From NCBI GenBank assembly GCA_910592205.1, contig CAJVPJ010000498.1, positions 1 through 23,481 of the forward strand: DNA of 23,481 bases, written 5' to 3'. The notes beneath the pieces were generated by a model that ran no database searches, was not told the DNA's origin, and worked only from the letters and a program-made list of their open reading frames with translations. Below are positions 17,446 through 23,481 of this stretch, piece by piece. The stretch is from Paraglomus occultum. Taxonomy: Eukaryota > Glomeromycota > Glomeromycetes > Paraglomerales > Paraglomeraceae. How positions within the stretch are numbered: the first letter of the stretch is position 1; each line of letters opens with the position of its first letter. The position numbers and the translations under genes are program-made.

Positions 17446-19350
17446 TTTGGCTGAATCCTATTCGCTATTCAACGGAATATATAAAGAAGATTGGCCTTCA
17501 GGACAAAGATTGAAATCTCAAACTACAAAGGTTAAAGAGTATGATTTGTCCAAAAGAGAGTGTGATATGATAGTGTTACCAATCGCCATGATCGCGCGAA
17601 ACAATGAGGAATATCATATTACGTACTCTCGAGGATTGGAGATTTTCATCAATTAAATCCATTTTGAAACTGCTTGGTCAAAAGATCACATGCTTTTTTG
17701 TGAACCAATATGCAAAAGGGGGGGATAATCGTACTCATCGATCAAGACGATGCAAGCTGCATCGAATTTTTACGCAGTTTCAACGCAATTTATTTTTTTA
17801 AGCTGTAACTGATTCACTTACTAAGAGAGTAGTAGCCAGAATTATATTCTGACAAGCGACAATCACATAACCATGACGCAGTAACCGATTGTACGCCGAC
17901 GTCAGCAATTGAAAGGTTAGTCTCAATTACGCAATAAAATTGCGCGTTTTTGTTTCACAGAAGACAATACGAATTTGCATATTGATAAAAAAAACTATTT
18001 CGCAATGTTCGCTAAACTTTATTGTGAAAGGGTGTGTTGAGAAAATGTGTGAGAAAACATGCCGTAGCGTGTTGTGATAATAAATAAGACACTACGGTTG
18101 GTAGTGAAATTTCGTCATGATTAGTAATCGGGTTCAATTGCGACCAAGGATTTATTATTAATAATTGTTTTAGTACTTGTGCTAAACAAAAGTGTTTATT
18201 GCTTAGTATTAGGAGAGCTAAAATAAGCCGGATTAAGCAGAAAAGAATAGTTTGTCTATTTAATTAGATGCAGGTGTATTACAAAATTTTTATATCTGTA
18301 CGTTTCTGGGCCCAGACTGTTGGATGGGTTTTTTAGCAACTCTGAATATTTTCGTGCAGGTAGACTTGAGCAATCTAGCTAATACGTTTAAGATTATTAT
18401 CTCTCAATTTTTTGATATAATTATAGATGGTGTTGAGTGAAATACCATTTTGTACATAAATTTTGTCTGGCATTTCAAATGCTTTGTTTCACAATTGTAA
18501 TAGAATCAGACATTGTGCTTTTCTTTTGAAGGAAGCATTGCTGTAAAGATGACATCGCTAAATACGTTAAATTGTAGCCCAAAACATTAGCTTGGTTTTG
18601 TATTTCAGACGTTGCAAACTGCATGCGTACATAGCGCGCTAAGTGTATTTATGTTGGACAACTATAAAAAAACCGTTGATAAAGGATTGCCCTGAAAAAA
18701 TTGAGGAAGATAGCAGAACATCCAGACTGTATTGTAATTAATCTCGTAAACTTAATGTCTAGACGTTGTCAGAGTGTAATAAAGAAAGAATTAATTTTAA
18801 CACAATATGTGGAGTTTTACAGGTACTTTTGGATAGCTAGTTGCAATGCAACATAATTTTTTTTATAATTTGTAACATACTATGTTTACAGTAAAGGTTT
18901 CTACCTTGCAATAGAAGCACGCCTGCACATTTTAGCTACGTTCTCATTGGCACACGTGTGTATGTGTAAGCAGAGCCACTAATATCTCCCGGTCAAATCG
19001 AGCGGAGCAATTTTATCGACTGACGGACAAAAGGCAACCAGTGTAATTGCAAAGATTCTAGCCGAGAATGTGCGTTTGCCTAATTAGGCATTCTAGTATA
19101 TTATGAACAACGGGCAACTACAACGAAATAATGTCGCCAAACAATATCTTTTTTTTTTAAAATAAATAAATACAAAACTGTCAATTTTTACTCAAAAGAT
19201 GCGGGTAACTCTTTTTTGAGGATTCTGTTGCTAAATAACATAATTGTAAAGATTACTTAATAAATAATATGAAGCTTAATTAAGACAATAAAGTTACAAA
19301 ACTGTTGGCGAACAAAATGTACTCGTCAAAAATTCGAAAACTGTGAACAA
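17446..19350. other. Long AT-rich stretch, mostly without genes
   Basis: Apart from the small remnants listed separately, I see no gene. It holds poly-A/T runs and short inverted motifs (for example ACGCAAT-aaa-ATTGCGC at about 17929-17945). Confidence 0.4.
18375..18473 (-). pseudogene. HTH fragment, probable transposase relic
   Basis: A 32-codon minus-strand frame (MPDKIYVQNGISLNTIYNYI, then KKLRDNNLKRI) has the look of a helix-turn-helix: GISLNTIYNYIKKLR is a turn plus recognition helix. It resembles the N-terminal DNA-binding part of Tc1-like transposases. Stops flank it closely. Confidence 0.3.
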
Positions 19351-19434
19351 TCATACGACCAAAAGAACAATATTTTCATTAACCAATTTACGTGCTGCTT
19401 TTACGGTAAGAAATTTTTCATGCTCAAAGAATAA
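19351..19434 (-). pseudogene. Small exon-like remnant
   Basis: After a CCATCCAG acceptor-like site the minus strand reads LFFEHEKFLTVKAARKLVNE and stops at 19351. It may be an outlying piece of the decayed gene at 19694-20145. The family is unknown. Confidence 0.25.
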
Positions 19435-19693
19435 AACTGGATGGATGAAGAAAAAAAGCAAACGTAAACCAAAACGATAAACATAAATACAAAAAATTAA
19501 TAATAGTAATAATAAAATTATTTATAATAGTAAATTTGTACCAAACAAAGCTGTTGAAGACATACCTTGAGTTTTGATGATATTTTGCTACTCAAATAAC
19601 ATAAATGATAATTTATTTTGTGGACAATATTTGTTACTTTTATTATAGAATATAACTGTCTTGAAAACATAGATAATAATCACAACAAAAGCA

Positions 19694-20145
19694 TTAGAGC
19701 AATTGAATGGGACGAAAACTGGGACCCAACCCATTGACAAACAGTGGCTCATCAGTAAAGGCTTTGAATTGCTTTCCTTTACATTTTGTTTTTTTCTCAA
19801 GTCTATTACAAGTTGCTGTTTGTTAGTTTTTTCTTGGCAAATTTCATAATTTAGATACTCCTCGAGAATTTTGGTAAATTGGTTTTAAAATCATTTGGAG
19901 CAATTTTCCTGTTGCTTTTTCATATTCAGCGGAGCCATTATTATTATATTCGTTATTTATATTTATCATATACGGGTAGTCCTATATATATTTTTTATCA
20001 TTTTCATAATAAGTCGAGGCATCAATGAGTTAGGTACGAGTAGTTCTTAAGTTCAGAATAAATCGAGTTTTACAAAGTTTTTATTTTGGTATTCTAAGTT
20101 GATTGTCTCAAAGTTCCAAGCTTGAGAACTCTCCCGGTGCACGTG
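19694..20145 (-). pseudogene. Decayed gene of unknown family
   Basis: Protein-like text runs down the minus strand through several frames: SSQAWNFETINLEYQNKNF (from 20145), then DASTYYENDKKYI, an in-frame TAG, DYPYMINI, SAEYEKATGKLLQMILKP, then in another frame FTKILEEYLNYEICQEKTNK and QQLVIDLRKKQNV, then FTDEPLFVNGLGPSFRPIQL (TAA 19694). Repeated frame switches and stops show decay. I cannot name the family. The chain is continuous in order, so a single ancestral gene of at least 150 residues is likely. Confidence 0.45.
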
Positions 20146-20330
20146 TTAATCTTATAGAAACGGCGGGATGAGCAAATTACGAGATGTGACTCCAAGTATT
20201 GTCCAGCTCAAATACAATGGAAAGCCCAATGAAGCAAGTATTTATTGTAAAGATGCATGATCTCTATATTATACCACCATCCCATTTAACAAACAATGCA
20301 ATTGATCATCTCCTTTTGTTGCAAGTAACA

Positions 20331-22664
20331 TTAGAGATGACCACCATTGTTTCTCTTCTTTTGTGGTGAAGCATTGGGTGGATTATCACTTGGTGAACGC
20401 ACTACTTTATAGAAACTAGCCATATGTTCTCGATGATATATCGTAATTCTTATCTGCATGAAAATATTATAGTGAGTACATAATACTTACATTAAAAACT
20501 GTCATAAAATATTACCTTGAATTTGACAATCATTTCTATTATTTTTGGTATTCTCATCAGGCACTCATTTGTTGTTGGTAATATGAAATCATCATAATTC
20601 TTAACCACAAACATATTATTAATGCAATGCATGCTCAAGAAATTAAAATTTTTTCCTAATTAAATTGATTAAGTTATAATTAATGATCTAATGTAATCAG
20701 TATCAGTGCAAAACTTGTTCACATTTACCATGGACTAGTACAGCAAAAGTTGATAATTGTTGTGAAGTTTCAATATCGAGATGTGCACGTTGATTCCACA
20801 ATGATAGTGACATTGCTATGGTTCGTGGAGAAATACAGCTAGTCAGCATAATGTTTGAACTAAATGATGGGTAATAAAAGGCATACCTTTATATAACTTC
20901 TCTAACTCAATATTCCTATCAGTTATGTCTTTGTTAAAGGCGTTGCCTACGACCTCAAGAAATCCGATCTGATATTTTTTTCCATGTATTATCATGTTGA
21001 TCACACCATCATGTTTAATTCCAAGCTTTGACCGCTCCTTATCTTCCTTAGTATCATTCCGTTGCATTTTTTGTATTTCGTTCTCAATTTCTCCGGTTTC
21101 AAGCCATATAGAACGTTCAGTCATTTCAAATACCCCTGCAAGCAGAGGATTCACGATTTCCGAGCGATAACGAAGCTCACAGGCTTCTTTATCAAATAGA
21201 GCACCTCTATTACGTAGAAATTGTCGAGTCCTGATGTAGGAAAAATAAGTTATAATGACAGGACAGGGGGAAAATACCAAAAAACTTGTTATGAAAAACT
21301 TACAAATCAATAAATATTCTCTGACACCAAATCAATTCATCATCACGTTTATAAGAAAAATCACCATAGGGAGGTTTACTGAACATTGTAATAAGCTCCT
21401 CGTGATCAACATCCAATAATTCGTCAAAATGATCTACTATTATCTTATGGTACTTATCCACAAGTTCTTTCAGTTGAGATACATTCCATCTTTCTTCGAC
21501 TGTTTTTTTGATATTGGCTTCAACCTAATTAATTATTATAAGTCAATAATTCATAATTTACCCAATCCAAAACCACGTTACCTTTTTCCATTTATTCGCT
21601 AACGTTATCATTTGATCGGGGAATGTATTGTAGAGTTCTTCCGTATATGGAAATTGTCTATCGAAGAGGGAAACAACCTTGTATGTAGTAGCCAAACGAT
21701 TCTTATTCTCTAAATTTTCCAGTACACTTGATGACTCCTCACTTTCAATGGGGGGATATTGAATGTCAGTTGATGACTCCTCACTTCCAACGGTAGATAA
21801 ATCCGAAAAAGAATCACTATCAGACTGAAAGTCTTCGGCTGTACTCTTCAATTTTTTTTTTGGATTATCGTCATCATAAAGTTTCATAATTTTGTCTCCT
21901 TGACTGGTTGTAGACTTATCAAAAATGTCGACCGAGCGTAAATCGACCTTGCGTTTGATTCTATTCTATTACAGAAACAAAGTGTATTATCAGTTAAGTT
22001 CTTTGTAAACGAAGAACTAACTTTCCTTACCCGTTTCTCCTCAATCAGTCTTGAGCTTTGCATATTCTCGATTTGCACCCACAAATTTCTGCTCGCTTTT
22101 TCATTTTGTAGCTGCAATAAAAAAAATAAGAAATGCAATAAGAATCTATTTCATAAAATATCGGTAGCGTAGGACGATGGAAGGTGGGGAACGTCACCCC
22201 ATACTCCGTGTATTATCACGAGAACGTCACTCGCCGAAGCTCCTTCAAATCGCCCTACGCTTAAGACGAGGGCGGGGAACGTCACCCCATACTCCATGAA
22301 TACACTGTACTCTTACGGGAACGTCACCCGCTGGAGCTCCCACGTCTCTTGCAGGAACGTCACCTGCACTTTCTTTATATACACATAACCTTTTCGATAA
22401 TCGTTTCGTCAGATATCAATTCTTGCGCAATTAACATAAATCGTTTCTTCCATCTGCCGTTTTGAATCGACCATGATTCGTTGTCAGCTTGTTCAATTAT
22501 TAACGGTTTATTTTTATACAAGAAATTATTATAGGATAGTTTAGCAGGACGCGTAGCCTCGAAATATGCTCTGATTTCTGTTTATAGAATGAGAATTATT
22601 TAAAGATGGGTAAGAAAGTCAGACCTCATAGATGGATACTGTCATCACCTTTCTCGAAAGACAT
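20331..22664 (-). CDS. Nine-exon lineage-specific protein, PD-(D/E)XK-like core
   Basis: Exons (minus): 22664-22649, 22577-22390, 22111-22031, 21965-21582, 21524-21304, 21230-20887, 20815-20729, 20655-20516 and 20453-20331. Every junction closes in phase, giving 527 residues. It starts MSFEKEIRAYFEATRPAKLS. A helical region follows (WKKRFMLIAQELISDETIIE, NEKASRNLW), then an acidic Ser-rich segment (about 140-175), then a C-terminal core: IKHDGVINMII (D371), KYQIGFLEVVGNAFNK (E389, K397), AMSLSLWNQRAHLDIETS. D...E with a displaced Lys is compatible with a PD-(D/E)XK nuclease fold. This is inferred. I recall many copies in Rhizophagus. Intron 2 has an atypical GTTATG donor. The start is chosen by splice phase. 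Confidence 0.85.
22186..22363. repeat. 88-bp direct repeat with five GAACGTCAC motifs
   Basis: GGGGAACGTCACCCCATACTCC occurs at 22186 and 22274 (period 88). GAACGTCAC recurs at 22189, 22222, 22277, 22319 and 22355. On the minus strand this is GTGACGTTC, with a TGACGT core like CRE/bZIP sites. The block lies inside intron 2 of the nine-exon gene. One minus frame would read GDVP repeats. Confidence 0.8.
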
Positions 22665-22898
22665 TCTGCTTAAAAAATAGCTGAGTATGAGAACCGTAAC
22701 TGGGTTATAAGCGGGCTTTTTCTGTGATTGGACGATTCTTTGATGAAATTTTATTGGTTGATATTAATATGGATTACGATTAAATTTTTTATGATCCGGC
22801 GCAAAAAAGCTAATCATTTGAGCATACAAATCAAATAAAATGTAAGGAAAATGTCGAACTTCAAATATTCGTAACAAACTTAATCATTTATCTTTCCC
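22665..22898. promoter_or_regulatory. Divergent upstream region
   Basis: This lies between the nine-exon gene (-) and the transposase gene (+). It contains two ATTGG/CCAAT-type motifs (about 22729 and 22754) and AT-rich sequence. Confidence 0.35.
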
Positions 22899-23279
22899 AT
22901 GGAAGACCTAAATAGAGAGCGAAGCTCTTTAGCCAATAACGAAAAACGAATGATTATTCGCGTTTACCAATACTTTTTAAATACTCGACAGTGCCAGACG
23001 CAACGTCCAGACTTACCACTACGCAAGAAGGTTGCTTCGGTCCTCGGAATTGGTGAGGCAGGCAACCCTTGCGCGAGTGGTTGCTGAACGTAATAGCAGT
23101 GAAAATGAAAAATTCTCAGAGCGTTTAGAGCGAAGAATGCATGGGAAAAGCCCGATCACAATGTTGTTGATCTCATACACAGGGTTGTTATGACTGCAAA
23201 CACTTTTGGTTCCCCACTCTCAACACGTTTATTACGACAAAAACTAGAAGAGCATGGCCATCTACTCTCAAAAGGACAG
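22899..23279 (+). pseudogene. Tc1/IS630-like transposase N-terminus, frameshifted
   Basis: From ATG 22899 the frame reads ANNEKRMIIRVYQYFLNTR, then LPLRKKVASVLGIGE, a helix-turn-helix start. The frame then breaks at a 4-bp duplication GGCA-GGCA (23057-23064). The next frame continues TLARVVAERNSSENEKFSER, and a second slip near 23145 leads to DHNVVDLIHRVVMTANTFGS and RLLRQKLEEHGHLLSKGQ. This order (HTH, linker, winged HTH with PLSTRLLRQ) matches DDE transposase-like genes I recall from Rhizophagus. The last codon is followed by GTAATT, a plausible intron donor at 23280. The DDE catalytic part is not in the window, and 33 bases further a Tc1 element begins. Two frameshifts make it a pseudogene. 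Confidence 0.65.
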
Positions 23280-23312
23280 GTAATTATTGGGTTCCATAGT
23301 GGATTTAACGTA

Positions 23313-23481
23313 CAGGGGGGTATCAAAAGTATTGCACGCTTTTATTTTTGCAACAAAAAAATTTTTTATTAAGACAACAGTTAATTTTATTTTATATTCG
23401 GAATTAGTACTTTAGTATTTTGTATGTCCTCCATTAGCAGCGATCACAGCCTGAATTCTATTTGGCATTGATCGCACCAAG
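23313..23481 (-). mobile_element. Tc1/mariner element, 3' end, continues past window
   Basis: The terminus CAGGGGGGTATCAAAAGTAT begins right after a TA at 23311-23312, the target dinucleotide of Tc1/mariner elements. About 70 bases of AT-rich 3' sequence lead to the transposase end on the minus strand. The other terminus and rest of the element lie beyond 23481. Confidence 0.8.
23412..23480 (-). CDS. Tc1 transposase C-terminus (partial)
   Basis: The last 22 residues read LVRSMPNRIQAVIAANGGHT, then KY and a TAA at 23412-23414. The MPxRIQAVIxAxGGxTKY ending is highly typical of Tc1/mariner DDE transposases. The frame is open to the window edge, so the copy may be intact. Tc1 transposases cut and reinsert the element at TA sites. 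Confidence 0.85.
   Translation of the reverse strand: MVRSMPNRIQAVIAANGGHTKY

Noticed and set aside
17393-17656. 87-codon plus-strand ORF
   Set aside because: It begins at TTG and competes with two other partly coherent frames; it may be a relic but I cannot support a gene.
22186-22363. CRISPR-like spaced repeats
   Set aside because: The repeat is only 9 bases, spacing is irregular (33, 55, 42, 36), and the host is a eukaryote.

Overview
The window reads as nuclear DNA of an arbuscular mycorrhizal fungus, most likely Rhizophagus irregularis or a close relative (Glomeromycotina). This is an inference from memory of gene families, not a database match. The evidence is AT-rich sequence, short GT-AG introns, housekeeping genes of fungal type (Nas2/PSMD9, Rab18-like, Hpt1-type phosphoribosyltransferase), and several lineage-expanded families: a PD-(D/E)XK-like nuclease, retropepsin-like ORFs, CC-type leucine-rich repeats, F-box proteins, and a nine-exon multicopy family. 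Decayed transposons (MULE, Tc1/mariner) lie between them.

Layout. 1-1034: 3' part of a nuclease-like gene (+). 1270-2884: a frameshifted retropepsin-like relic, a leucine-rich-repeat gene and a short unknown ORF (all -). 2896-4579: short repeats, a cysteine-rich miniprotein (+), a relic resembling the C-terminus of a D5-type primase-helicase (+), and a perfect 43-bp foldback element. 5960-6356: a promoter and a 62-residue secreted peptide (+). 7669-8949: two stretches whose best frames are broken only by TAG codons. 9292-10249: HGPRT (+). 10630-11276: a RanBP2-type zinc-finger protein with a mitochondrial-type presequence (-). 11658-12810: a frameshifted unknown gene (-) and a MULE transposase relic (+). 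13282-14073: F-box-like gene (-), divergent from Nas2/PSMD9 (14455-15499, +). 15959-17215: Rab18-like GTPase (-), convergent with Nas2. 17362-20145: mostly decayed sequence. 20331-22664: an intact nine-exon gene for a 527-residue protein (-), with five TGACGT motifs in its second intron. 22899-23481: a broken transposase gene (+) interrupted downstream by a Tc1/mariner element that runs off the window.

The genes do not form one pathway. The intact housekeeping genes (purine salvage, proteasome assembly, vesicle traffic) sit as islands among lineage-specific families and mobile-element debris. I found no CRISPR array, rRNA or convincing tRNA. Exon structures were deduced by hand from splice sites and frame continuity. 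Those of Nas2, Rab18, HGPRT, the zinc-finger gene and the nine-exon gene close exactly in phase and I hold them with high confidence.
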